Shown here one piece after another: positions 23,224 to 34,339 of a stretch of DNA of 64,000 nucleotides (position 1 is the stretch's first letter; every line of letters starts with the position of its first letter). A program made the position numbers and the translations under genes. The stretch lies in NCBI GenBank assembly GCA_018343915.1, contig JABRWF010000002.1, positions 2,418,001 through 2,482,000 on the forward strand. The letters run 5' to 3'. The notes beneath the pieces are model-generated. The model saw only the letters and a list, made by a program, of their open reading frames with translations, searched no databases and was not told where the DNA came from. Source of the stretch: Agroathelia rolfsii. Lineage: Eukaryota > Basidiomycota > Agaricomycetes > Amylocorticiales > Amylocorticiaceae.

Positions 23224-25404
23224 ATGGCCTCTGCCTCTGAGCACCTAGCGGCATCTTCATCCTCATCCACATCTGAGCCATATTCTCCTCTTCCTGACGA
23301 TGCGCTTGGCCCGAACACCTCGACAACAGAACCTGAATTTTCCAGTCCTGTATCTGTGCCCAAGTCGCTCAAGCGTCGTCTCTCATCAACCGAGTCACCT
23401 GATCTTCCTTTTTTCACCACCGCAAGTTCTTCGTTCAAGCCAAAGCCCTACGCTCCCAAACATGCTGCAGCCAAGCCTCCTCCTGTACCTGCCCGCACAC
23501 AGACCCTCACCACTCTTCCTGCACTGCCTCTGGATCCCTCCCCGTCCGAGACCGGCGTCTTTTTCATACATCCACCATTTACACAATTCCCTGGCTCTCA
23601 GAACCATCCAGAAGGCCTCACCTATCTTCTAATGGCCGAGCACAATGATTGGTTTTTGGACCCTACCGACTTTGCGACTGTCACAGAGCAGAAGCCCGAT
23701 GTGATCCCCTATCCTCCTCAGCTTGAACCCCCACGTGGTTGGTGCCCGACGAAGAAAAAAGATGCTCGTGGTCGCGCTAGCGCAGATGTCTGGCCGGAGG
23801 GAGAGCTACCACGTTTACGATGCACATTCTGTCGTCGCACATATGCTGGTGTGAATGCCAAGAGCATGTGGAGGCGACATGTTTACGAGAAACACAAGAT
23901 TGCTATGTCCAATAGACGAGAGACCCTCGAGAAGCCGGGTAGTCGTCGATCGAACAGTAAGCCAACACCTCAGAAAAATATGTCCCACGGTCTGATATTG
24001 ACGTCATACCCATCAGAGGAGAACAAAGAAACCAGAGTCCGTTCTGTGTCTGCGACCGCCGTTACACCGCCAACAGCATCCTCAGAGCTAGCTCCAGAGT
24101 CGCATACTAGGGCTACACGCCCGGCGTCTATTAGCATCAGCATGGACGCGTTTCTGGATGACAGACCGCGGAAAACGCGCCTTCGTGTCACATCAACCAA
24201 CAATGCGGAGCCGTCACTTCGCCGCCGGGGCTCTATGGAACCTCCTTCTCTTCCCAATAAAGAACAAGGCGATTTTCCTCACGTGTCCACTCCTATCCGT
24301 CGAACGCGTTCTCTTGCACAAGTAGTCTCTGAACCAAAGAGGAGTCCCACTCCTGAGAAACGCGCATCTTCTCCAGAAATTTGTGTACCATCTGAATCAG
24401 ATGTGCCAATTGAACTACCGTCTCCCCTTAGACAAGCACAACAGTCTATTATACCACCATCACCCTATGATCCTACTGCAACGCCATCCTTCCGCCACTC
24501 CACGCCACAATTACCTTCTAAACAGCCATGGCGATATCATAGCCCAAGCCACCCCTTACATTCCCAAGCTCGTGAATTACCCCTTAGTGTCATTGCTCTC
24601 AAAAGTCCACACCGCCACAAGATCCTGTCTACTCCTCTCAGTGGCAATAATAGCGGCAGCCCCGCTGTTTCCAGATCGCGATTCGCATCCTCAAACTTGA
24701 ACAGCAGTCCTGTCCCCGCCTTTCTCTCCGGTTCTTCATCCGAACTCAACACACCCAACGATCGTTCAGGCATCTTTGGATTTGCCCGCTCCCCGCGTGA
24801 TCTTTTAGGTGGTACCAAATCGAAAGGATCACCTCTCCCGCTAAAGTTCAGAAGAGTCCAAGACTCCTCGCCCTTTAGTTTCGTCCATGCTGGACCCAGA
24901 AGCCTCTTTGGACACCTGCGTGATTCCGCAAGTTCCGATTGGCTCACGGAAATCACGGGTGGCTCCCCTGCTCGTGGAATCCCTCTCTCTGATCACGATG
25001 ATCCATTCGGAGCAGCATTTTCATCCCAAGAATCCTCGATCGCCACTTTAGCCACTTCACTGTCTCTGTCTGGGTCGCAGGACGACAGTCCTGTTGTGCG
25101 TCACGGGCGTTTCTTGCCGCCCAGCGCTGGTATGGGACTGGGTCTGCTGGAGCCCATCAAACTTGATGGCGACGACGATGACGATCATGATAGCGGTGAT
25201 TTTGATGTTGATATGCTTGATGGTGATACAGCCACAACACCGCCTCCGGCATCCCCAACCGATGAGAAAGAGGAGGAGGATAAGGACGAGCAGGATGTCG
25301 AGAGCGCACCGACTCGGAGGTCGTTTGAGTCTATCCGCGAGAATGACGACCTCGGCGCGGAGGATAAGCCTCCTATGAAGCGGCGGAAGACAATATGCAC
25401 TTGA
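23224..25404 (+). CDS. Fungal protein with one C2H2-like zinc finger (726 aa)
   Basis: A single exon. The recognisable parts lie between residues about 105 and 240: a conserved block with PDVIPYPPQLEPPRGWCP, then CTFCRRTYAGVNAKSMWRRH and VYEKHK, a C-x2-C-...-H-x4-H finger of C2H2 type with a long loop. The flanks are disordered and rich in Ser, Pro and Thr. KRRL and the C-terminal KRRKT look like nuclear localisation signals, and acidic DGDDDDDHDSG lies near the end. A DNA- or RNA-binding nuclear role is plausible, but I cannot name the protein. Start: the first ATG after a TATA-like box and pyrimidine-rich stretch, in a good Kozak context (atcATGG). A low-complexity C-terminal half opens shadow frames. 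Confidence 0.8.
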   Translation: MASASEHLAASSSSSTSEPYSPLPDDALGPNTSTTEPEFSSPVSVPKSLKRRLSSTESPDLPFFTTASSSFKPKPYAPKHAAAKPPPVPARTQTLTTLPALPLDPSPSETGVFFIHPPFTQFPGSQNHPEGLTYLLMAEHNDWFLDPTDFATVTEQKPDVIPYPPQLEPPRGWCPTKKKDARGRASADVWPEGELPRLRCTFCRRTYAGVNAKSMWRRHVYEKHKIAMSNRRETLEKPGSRRSNSKPTPQKNMSHGLILTSYPSEENKETRVRSVSATAVTPPTASSELAPESHTRATRPASISISMDAFLDDRPRKTRLRVTSTNNAEPSLRRRGSMEPPSLPNKEQGDFPHVSTPIRRTRSLAQVVSEPKRSPTPEKRASSPEICVPSESDVPIELPSPLRQAQQSIIPPSPYDPTATPSFRHSTPQLPSKQPWRYHSPSHPLHSQARELPLSVIALKSPHRHKILSTPLSGNNSGSPAVSRSRFASSNLNSSPVPAFLSGSSSELNTPNDRSGIFGFARSPRDLLGGTKSKGSPLPLKFRRVQDSSPFSFVHAGPRSLFGHLRDSASSDWLTEITGGSPARGIPLSDHDDPFGAAFSSQESSIATLATSLSLSGSQDDSPVVRHGRFLPPSAGMGLGLLEPIKLDGDDDDDHDSGDFDVDMLDGDTATTPPPASPTDEKEEEDKDEQDVESAPTRRSFESIRENDDLGAEDKPPMKRRKTICT

Positions 25405-25976
25405 TTATCTGCTTGCTCCCTCTGATTTATTAGGAGATGTGCACATCGGTGGCTCGCGTGAGCTTGACGCATCTGTCGGAAACATATCGTCTTTACGTCT
25501 TTCGCCACGTCCATTGATCTATCACGCTTTCCTGGGACCACCCCTCGGCAGCTCTATCCTAGCGTTTCCATCATGACATTGCATGAACACAGCCATGGAT
25601 TACATATTATTGATTTCGGCGCCCCCGATAATGGATCGCTCCAATTGTCTACTTTTTCTCTCAGGACGTTCATTCTCCGTGAACTCGTCTTGGAACCCCC
25701 GACCCAAAGGCTTTGCATGCGAGCCCCTGACAGTTTTATTGCTTTCCTCCTACATATGACATTGTACCTGCTTTCCTGAAAGTCTTATTGCTACCGTATC
25801 CGCTGTTGATTTTATTACTTTACTTCCTGATTTCTCTCTCTCTGTCCCTTTCTCTTGCCCACTTTTTTTTTAGGCCGTTGTTCCATGTTGGGCTGCATTC
25901 TGCAGACGAGTTTATCTCTCTCTCCCCCTTTGCTCTGTTCATCCTTTCTGCTTGTCAGTTATTGGTGTTAGTTTTG

Positions 25977-25980
<4 letters not shown>

Positions 25981-26022
<42 letters not shown>
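25981..26022 (+). repeat. (CT)21 microsatellite
   Basis: Forty-two bases of uninterrupted CT dinucleotide, flanked by further C/T-rich sequence. It lies in the interval between the zinc-finger gene and rac1. Confidence 0.98.
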
Positions 26023-26025
<3 letters not shown>

Positions 26026-27094
26026 CATTTTTGTCACCAGCGTCTCCTCTCCATCTCCATCTGTCTATTCAACTGGTTTTGTACTACATAGGCCTCGCAC
26101 TCAATTACATGTAAGTTATGATGCAACAATTCAAATGCACTGTTTTTCCCCCTATTCTTACCCTTGACTGTCATCATTGGTAAGCTATGTGGCATCAATT
26201 GCATGTGTCATAAGGCTGAAGTATCACAACATCGGCGACAATCTCTATTAACATCTGACAGGCTGGCAGATTTGGACACTAAGGTTGTTGAGAGCATTAC
26301 ATCACACTGCAATGGAGTCGTAGACGCATGTCTACTAGGATATATCGGTATCCACATACCAACCATCGCAGCTGCTCTGGTCGTGTCATCATTCGCTGCG
26401 GCTATTCGTGCCGAGAGTACAGACATCACAGTACTTTCCATAGCGGCTATAGTACTATTGGTATCAGACATTCTTGTAGTCTATAGAGTATTTTCTTTTG
26501 AGAACAAATATGCGAGACGATATATGTATTGCTAACCGGCCATTCACACGTTCACCTCTCCAGCCATGCATGGGCCGGTCGTTGACGAGGGTGTCAGTCG
26601 AATGTTTTGATCATGCATCGCATATGGATGGCCGCGATCTAGGATGTGATGCGGCTGATTGCAGTGTACTTCTAGGACCTTAGTAGCCCTGTATATATGC
26701 TCCGATGAGACATTGTGGTAGGGGTGAACAAAAAGCCCGTTGGCTCAATGAGTTTCGGCGCTATAAGAGACCAGGGGGGATAGGGAATGTCCTTCTGAAA
26801 AAAACATACACAACCAAGGATATATAAGATATTACATTGCTATATGCGAGAGCACTTCATGAGGGAGATATGATTGCAAGCGAGGAATATCAGTTGGTGG
26901 CATATCGGGACGCGCCGTGGATGTGGGCGAGAGGATTGCCATAACAGCAGCCAGGCCTTTGAACCAAGCCACATAACACAGTGCCGTACACCCATACCAA
27001 CTACAACTAGTTCCACCGTCGCCCCCTTGCTGAGCTGCTTGTCTCTCCTCCGTCCAACTTGTATTCCTATATATCTGTCTCCTGATTTCTCAAG

Positions 27095-27107
27095 CCCCCC
27101 CCCCCCC
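27095..27107 (+). repeat. Poly-C tract (13 C)
   Basis: Thirteen consecutive C in the probable rac1 promoter or leader, within C/T-rich DNA. Homopolymer length may be affected by sequencing error. Confidence 0.9.
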
Positions 27108-27252
27108 TTTTCGCTCTCCTCTGTAACAAGCGCCGGTCCGGTTAGATTCCCTTTTTGTTTCCTCTCTCCCCATGTGAGTCCGCCTGCCCCTGTACAGTCC
27201 CGTACGGGCCATACCTTCCGCCATACCTTCCATACTTATGGTCATACTTGCA

Positions 27253-27271
27253 CATTCATTCATTCATTCAT
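27253..27271 (+). repeat. (CATT)n tetranucleotide repeat
   Basis: Four full CATT units plus a partial one, about 210 bases upstream of the rac1 start codon. Confidence 0.9.
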
Positions 27272-27482
27272 GCACTCCATCATCGACTCACCCTAAATGC
27301 CGTTGATGGACTGTCTGCTCTCTCCCTCTCACTGTTCTCTTCCTATTCTCCACACTCCACCCCCACCCCTCTCCCCCGCACATCAGTTGTGTACACCAGC
27401 TAACCGTATCTCATATTTAGCCTCCTAACACCCATCCTCTGACGAATCTACCTGCGTCTGACCCCATTCCATACCAAGCAAT

Positions 27483-28656
27483 ATGCAAGCTATCAAATGT
27501 GCGTTCTTATTGTTTAGTATCCCTCGGCCCGAGAGGCCATCCTCTTTTCTGGTGGCGGATCCCAATTGCTGACTATCATCGTTCCCGGCAGGCGTTGTTG
27601 TTGGCGATGGTGCCGTTGGAAAGGTAAGACTATGGGAGGTAATACCTAGCAATCGACGAGTGACTAATCGCTCGATGGCAGACCTGTCTTTTGATTTCTT
27701 ATACCACAAATGCCTTCCCCGTAAGCATCCCGATTTCACGCGGATACAAAGCACCAGTTCTTATCCTCTCTTTCCTCACAGGGCGAGTATATACCTACTG
27801 GTATGTAATATCGTGTTTCCCGCCATATGCTGCGATACCCGGATTACATTATCTCTAATGGATTTGCATCTCACTCTTGATCGTTCCATTACCATCAACA
27901 CACAGTTTTTGACAACTACTCTGCAAATGTCATGGTCGATGGCAAGACTATCTCCCTTGGATTATGGGATACTGCCGGTCAAGAAGATTACGATCGCCTG
28001 CGCCCCCTATCCTATCCCCAGACGGATGTTTTCCTGATTTGCTTCTCGCTCGTCAGCCCGCCAAGCTATGAAAACGTGAAAACAAAGGTGATTTCATATT
28101 TATTATTATTTCATTTTGTGTGTCCCTAGCTGGACTTGATAGCATCGACGCCACTGGATTGGAAATGGAGACTAACAAGTCCTGTTGCACGCTATAACAG
28201 TGGTATCCCGAAATCACTCATCACGCACCTTCAACATCGGTGGTCTTGGTAGGCACGAAGCTTGATTTACGTGAGGATCCCGCTACAATCGAAAAGCTGC
28301 GCGACCGGTTAGTGTGTTTTGGCTTTCGCGGCGCGCTCTAGATTGTGTTTCGTCCGTTCCTGACATTTCTATGTCCATTAGTCGTATGGCACCTATCCAA
28401 TATTCCCAGGGCGTGAGTATGGCTCGGGACATCAACGCTGTCAAGTACCTTGAGTGCTCTGCTCTGACACAAAAGGGGCTTAAGACTGTTTTCGATGAGG
28501 CCATCCGTGCTGTGTGTAAGTGCTATCGCTTGTTTTAGTGCTGGGTTTTCTTTTGTCCGTTACGCGAGAAACTGATGGATGTTTGGTTGTGCAGTGAACC
28601 CGCCTCCGAAGTCCTCCAAGAAATCTGGCGGCGGCAACAAGTGCGTTGTCGCATGA
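27483..28656 (+). CDS. RAC1: Rac1-type Rho GTPase (196 aa)
   Basis: Eight exons: 27483-27498, 27592-27623, 27682-27720, 27782-27800, 27906-28087, 28201-28307, 28382-28515, 28595-28656. All Rho GTPase motifs are present: P-loop GDGAVGKT, switch I YIPTVFDNY, switch [37 protein letters not shown], and the CAAX box CVVA. It is Rac rather than Cdc42 because of [17 protein letters not shown] and the overall pattern. Rac1 controls polarised growth, actin and NADPH oxidase signalling at membranes in filamentous fungi. The first exons are tiny (16, 32, 39 and 19 bases). The C-terminal X residue is Ala, not the Leu usual for geranylgeranylated Rac. The tail has few basic residues ([11 protein letters not shown]). 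Confidence 0.95.
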
Positions 28657-29553
28657 GCCGTTACGTGCTTCTCGCATCCCACATTTACGAATGGGACGTC
28701 CATATAGCCTCCTTGTTTCATGGATTTGTGCAAGGGGGTTTATAATATTTTACGAGTTTACTACATCCTTGCTCTTTCTTTTTCTCTTCTTACACATCAA
28801 TGTCATTGCTCACGCCCGATTCATGTTCTCCCGCTTATATTGTTTGAGTCCGATAGTTTTCTACATACAACTTTTACGCCAATTCGACCTCTTTGCTACA
28901 CTGTCAATATACACGAGAGACACATATGGACCCCAGGTACTGAATCTAAATGTGTTAGTGCCCTTGATGATTGCATGATGGGCCACCATCCTAGTATGGC
29001 GACAGGCTGCTTTAGGAAAAGGACAGGAACAGGAAGTATTTTGGAGTGTTACGTAAGTATAGCGCAGTTGTCATTTTTGAATAATATTTGCCCCGCCCCG
29101 TCCTTCGGATGCAGTCTGCTGTGTCAATTAGGGGATTCGTCTTCGCAGCACTCAACCGACCTGGACGAGCGTCCTGCAAGCACTTGTCCACCCGCTCTTT
29201 CTTTTTATTTCTCTTGTTTTCTTGTTGAATACATACAGGGACTCCTCTCGTTTATAGTCCTTACTGTCGTATATACTGCGAAACACTAGCCAACTGTTGT
29301 TACCTCTGGGTCTCTTATAGGACTGTTTCGGCCTCCTCGTCTTGTTGTCTTTTTTCTCTAGACGAAAGTTTCATACATAACTCTCGTGTACTTCTCTGGG
29401 CCGTCGAGGCATGCTGTCGTCATATATCTATCCAATCGTCGTGCGCATATAACCCACTGTATTTACTTTTGATATCATCTCCCATCGTGCGTGTTTCATC
29501 ATCATCCGCTCTCTTGAATGATGGTCAGCAGATACTAAATATTCCAGTCAGCC
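28657..29553 (+). other. Intergenic: rac1 3' region and promoter of membrane-protein gene
   Basis: 897 bases. T-rich runs around 28770-28800 fit a 3' UTR. The rest has no coding signal, repeat or mobile element that I can support. Confidence 0.55.
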
Positions 29554-32500
29554 ATGTCGCAGCCATGGTCCCCCTACCCCGAAGACACCCAGGCTACCAC
29601 CAGCACCACCAACAAGAAGGTGCATCACTCGAGACCGTCCCTAGTCACGAATGCGTCTGGCATTGCAACGAGCACGCTCAGCTTTGCGAGTTACGCCAGC
29701 AGCACAGTTTCTGTAGACCTCAATCAGTTTCCTATACCCCCTCCGTCGGTGCCCACCACACCCACGCTCACTATGTTCCATGGTTCTCCCATCGGTTCGA
29801 ACATTTCGCTGGCCGCTACCGCCGCCAGCACGGAAGGTCTCAGACAGACGATGACGCCCCTATCGATTTCTCGCACACCGCAGTCACAGCCGCAACACCA
29901 ACAAAATCAAAATCTGAAAGGCGCTGGAGGACAGTCGTCGCCATTGGGACGCTCTCCTCTCTCGCAGCAGATTGATGATCCCTTGGGTCTTTCTGCCGCC
30001 GCCGCATCAGAAATCTCATCAAAAGGGCGCGCAGATCGGCCCTTACCATCGCCCCCGCCGGATGTACAGCGGACCAGGCCTGGTTCGAGTACGAGAGGCT
30101 TTGAAAAGTCTAGGACCACCCATGCGCCCGTGGTTGCTTCAACATCACGGAGAATCAATGGGATTTCTGCTTATGATTGGCACGAAGGCTCGAGTCAAAT
30201 AGACAATATCGATTCGTCAGAGGCTCGCATGTTGTCGACGTCGTTCATCACTAACCTCTTGTCGGCGTCTGATACGGATAATGCTACCATTGCTACGGAT
30301 GCCATGTCGGTGTTGCCGTCGTACGAGCAGGCATCCTCATCCGGGTCCTCGCAGGTGAACTCGTATATGCTCCCATCACCCACCACGTTCACCAGCGAAC
30401 TGTCGTACCCAACCAACATTGTCCGTTTCCCACGCACTGTGGAATCCCCTGAGCCTTCCCTTTCGATGATATCCCAGGGTTTTAGTGTGGATCCGGATAC
30501 GAGATCGGATGTGAAGCTGTTCGAGAAACCTGATGCTGACAAGGGTCCCAGCTTGTCTCAACCTCCACCACCCCAACAACCCCAGTATCACCATCTTCAG
30601 ACTCGGAATGGCCCACCTCCTCCGAGTGCATATGCTAACCCAGAGCCTTTACCTCAACATCGCCCCCAATCAGCTTTGTCGCATAGTGACAGTGTGACTC
30701 TGTATGATGTCGCCGGTGTTTCACATGGTGGTCTACTGCGAAAGTCCACCAACCTGCGTGACGAGCCCCTATCGAACGTGCCCAGGGATATTGACCAAGA
30801 TGACGATGATTTATACGAAGGTGCACCGCCTGTTCTCGCGTACCGTCAGGAAGGCCATGGACATGCTCTTCCATCTCCGCCGCCGCCGCCGAGTACTATG
30901 CTGCGGTCAAAGTCAAACAATATCAATAACGGCGGACAACCGGGCCCACCAGGATATTACTCATCGCGACAGTCGATAGCGTCCAACAAGAGCACGAAAA
31001 GTTATGTCTCCTCGCTGATATCCCGGATCGCAGCCGGGACGTCGAGATCGGCGAGGCAGGTGATGCCATGGATGCGAAAACCGCTACCGCCGGTGCCCAG
31101 GCTGCCAAACATGACCATTGCCGCCGAGCAGCAGCAGCAGCGCGTTGAGGCAAGTATGCCCTTACCCGAGCTCGCCGAGCGCGCTGCGGCGTTATCGAAC
31201 ATGCTCGACCACGGACGGCGGCCGCATCATAGTATCGGGTCCGTCCACGGTTTGAATCAGTCTCAGACGATGGGGGTCGATGCACCCGATGCGTCGTGGA
31301 CGCTGCAACAGGGAGGCGAGGCTCGAAATACGGGCACGGAGGTTTATCGTGGGCATACGAGGACGTATTCACGCTCGCGAAAGAAGAGGTTTGGTAATAT
31401 TCAGTTTTTAAGCTCAAGTGTGCCAGATCGTGCCAGGGCCGGCGGTGGCGACGTTGGGGCCGGTGGGATCGCCAGTAGGAAGAAGAAGTTTTGGATCGTT
31501 GGCACAATTATTGCCATCATCTTTGGTGTGGGCATCGCTGTTGGAGTTGTGGTTGGCCTGACCCGGCAGAAGGGTGGGGATAAATACAATTGCTCAGGAA
31601 ACATGACGGGAACGTCATGTAACCTTGGTAAGTTTTTTCTTCTTTTTTTCATGCCGGACTTTAATTCTGCTTCAATTGATATATATATTGATGTTGTTGA
31701 CCGTTTGCACTCTTCTCAGACGCCACGTGCATTTGTACGTCCTCAACGGCCGGCTCTTGTTTGTACCTGGCCCAAAATCTCGTCACATTAACACCGACTC
31801 TTAACACGCTCTTCAATGTCAATTGGACGACGAACTATGTAGCTAATGCTCTTTGGCAGATGCAAGGGACACCAACAGGTGACTGTTCATCACAAGCGCT
31901 TTTAGTGGATGTGGCGACAGGTATAGGGACGAATGCGTCTAATCGCACGGACTGGGCCCAATCCGCACTCCTGTGGAATGCTGTCTTGTCCCAAGACTCC
32001 ACAATGGCTAGTAGGATGAAGAGTTCTATCAATGGCATGCCTTGGCTCTCTGCGTCGTCCGCTGATGGCCCAGTGGCAGATCCAGATTTGGCGTTTGTAT
32101 TTAATTCATCCGCATTCGTGTTCGATTTCGCCCAGCAAACGCTGAAAACAGCCCTGAACGCTACTTTTGTCGCCAATGGCCAGCCCTCGTCGGACCAAAT
32201 ATCCCAGGTAACCAATACAGCGCCTCTAGATCGAATGTATACATACGCTTTAGGTAGGTCCTCGGTTCTTATCTTTTTTTTTACGTCACTTATTCAATCG
32301 TTTTCATTTGTCATCCGTGCGTGACTTTGCTCACCCCTCGATCAGCCGCTGCTACACAAAGCCAGAATGCGCTGTCCAACTATTGGACCAATGAGCTGCA
32401 ACAGGATGCGACTCAGCTGTCGAACTTTCTTTCCGAACTGAGCATTTCGCCCATCATGCTCCCTTTCGATTCCACGCTATCGCCTGGCTCGCAGCCCGTG

Positions 32501-33355
32501 TCAAACCTTCTGACAAACTCTACTACGACACCGTTCCCGCCCCCGTTGGCATGCTATCCCGGACTAAACTCTTCTCAGCTTTCCCTTGTCAATGCGCTCG
32601 GGACGACTGTATTCGATCTTACGTCGGTGACATCACCTTCTTCATTTAGTACTTCATGCTATCCGGAGCAGCCAATATACGGCATCTTGGATGTGATGCG
32701 GCTTCGGCTACCATTCTACAATAGCGAAACGGATGTACCACAGCAGGCGGCGGTCCTGCGTTCGAGCGCTAATCCACGTGTAGTGGTGCGTTTAGGGGAG
32801 CTAATGAGCCCCTTACCAACCTCGGAAGGTGCCGCGGGCCTGAGTACGGGAGAAAGCAATCCGCTTAGCTACGGCGTTCTCAACAACTTCGATCACGTTG
32901 TGTATAACTTTCTGCTGTCTATGGATACGAAGACGGCGATGGCGTTTGTCGAGTACATTCTTTCGTCTCCGGCTTTACCCCCTACTTCTAGCACGCTTCT
33001 TTCTTCCTTATCCTCGATACCGAAGATTGAGGTGGCGGTTTTCGGGACAGTGGAACCTACGGATGTTGACCATGTCGTCTCGTCCTATTCGACGCCGACG
33101 GGCAGCCTCTTTTTTGGATCGGATCAAGCGGCCGCGCTGCGCAACTGGGCATTGAACGCGACGGGTACAGTGCTCAAGTGGGCGCAGAACGCAACGGACC
33201 AATTAGTGGTGTACGATAACACCGCCAATGCGGATGCGTTTGTGGAGGTCTGGGACCCGGCGTATACATACCTGCACTCTTCCAATCCTGGGGTCACGGT
33301 CAATGTCGGGAATATTACCCAAGCTTTTCAAGACATTGACCTCATGGCATCCTAA
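29554..33355 (+). CDS. Single-pass membrane protein with large glycosylated ectodomain (1205 aa)
   Basis: Three exons: 29554-31627, 31720-32253, 32346-33355. The first about 640 residues are disordered, rich in Ser/Pro/Gln, and lack a signal peptide. A basic KKKFW then precedes one hydrophobic span (IVGTIIAIIFGVGIAVGVVV, about residues 648-667). Everything after it is rich in N-glycosylation sequons (NMT, NWT, NRT, NSS, NAT, NST) and starts with a Cys-rich segment (CSGNMTGTSCNLDATCICTS). This is a type II topology with a disordered cytoplasmic N-terminus and an external C-terminus, probably at the plasma membrane or cell wall. I do not recognise an enzyme motif. It resembles a class of conserved basidiomycete proteins of unknown role, but that is an impression, not a match. 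Splice phases agree throughout. Confidence 0.82.
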
Positions 33356-34339
33356 CGATCCCGAGAAGAAGAACGGGAGGATGGAGGAAGAATCACGGGA
33401 TGTGATTGGTGCTGTGGTAATCACAGATTCCCTCGTTTTTTGATGCGCGGTTCTTTTTTCCATGTTTTCTTTGTTGTCTCCACTTTACCCCTTTCTATCT
33501 CTTCCCTTCCTTCTTTATCTAGGGACTTTCTTCAACTTCGTTTTTGTTTTTGTCTTGGCACGCCATCCTCTATTTGCAATCACGCTTTTTATTTCTCCCC
33601 AATTTGTTGTGAACATCTAATCATGCCTCTTTTTTTTTCGGTATTTAAGTGGATTGCTACTTCTTTGATTATCTACTTTTCTTCTTCTTTCTTTTTCTTT
33701 TTTTCTTTTTCTTTTTTTTTTTTGCATATCTCGTCGTCATCTATCTCTGTCTGCCCCCCCTCCCACTCTCTGCCAAGGCTAATCTCATATACAGCTCGCT
33801 ATACTCTGGAGTATCATTTTATCGACCGGCGTTTTTTTTTTTTCTCACTCTCACTGTGGTCCCTTATTCATTTGTGTGTGTGTGCTTAGCGTTTGTTGCC
33901 TGGAAATTAATATGCATGCACGATCAATCAATGTTCTCTCTGGCTCCCGCGGACATTGAGATGAGCCGCAGTGGAGTGTCATTGTCTTCGATAGAGAGGC
34001 GAGCGGGGGGAGGTGGAGGGATTAGGAATGATGATGATCATTGCATGGGATCTGCCTTGTCTGAATCAGCCCGGGCGCGTGATAAGCGCACAGTTACGGA
34101 GGGGTTTTGATGGAGTGGTCCGGGTGTCCCCATATGGAAGGCAGCCGGGGGCCGGCATTCGAGGCATAGGAAGCGAGAGAAGTAGTAGCGATCGAGATCT
34201 GGACACCTGCCCAGTGCGGCAACTTACGCCATTAACGCGGACCCATTGACCACAACCTGTTGCTTACTAGTAGTCACTCACTCTCCCTCTTAGGCTGCTG
34301 CTGCCATCCACATCTCTCTCTCTGTCTTTTATCCTCATC
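33356..34339 (+). other. Intergenic, T-rich
   Basis: 984 bases between the membrane-protein stop and the first regulator. It contains long T- and C/T-rich tracts (33640-33850) and a (TG)6 run at 33873-33884. Open frames here are made of Phe/Leu/Ser from these tracts and are not genes. It probably holds the 3' UTR followed by the regulator's promoter. Confidence 0.6.

Larger units (their letters stand above)
25405..27482 (+). other. Gene-poor pyrimidine-rich interval before rac1
   Basis: About 2.1 kb holding the 3' UTR of the zinc-finger gene and probably a long rac1 promoter and 5' leader. It contains several simple repeats (listed separately) and C/T-rich blocks around 25790-26030 and 27000-27400. 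A 110-codon frame starting at the ATG near 26203 has hydrophobic segments but no family resemblance, and the opposite strand is also open, so I do not annotate it as a gene. Confidence 0.6.

Noticed and set aside
25788..26114. Leu/Ser-rich open frames across the CT repeat
   Set aside because: Formed by the CT microsatellite and C/T-rich sequence. There is no independent support.
33440..34110. Phe-rich open frames after the membrane-protein gene
   Set aside because: Produced by poly-T and C/T tracts in what should be 3' UTR and promoter. No motif or splice chain.
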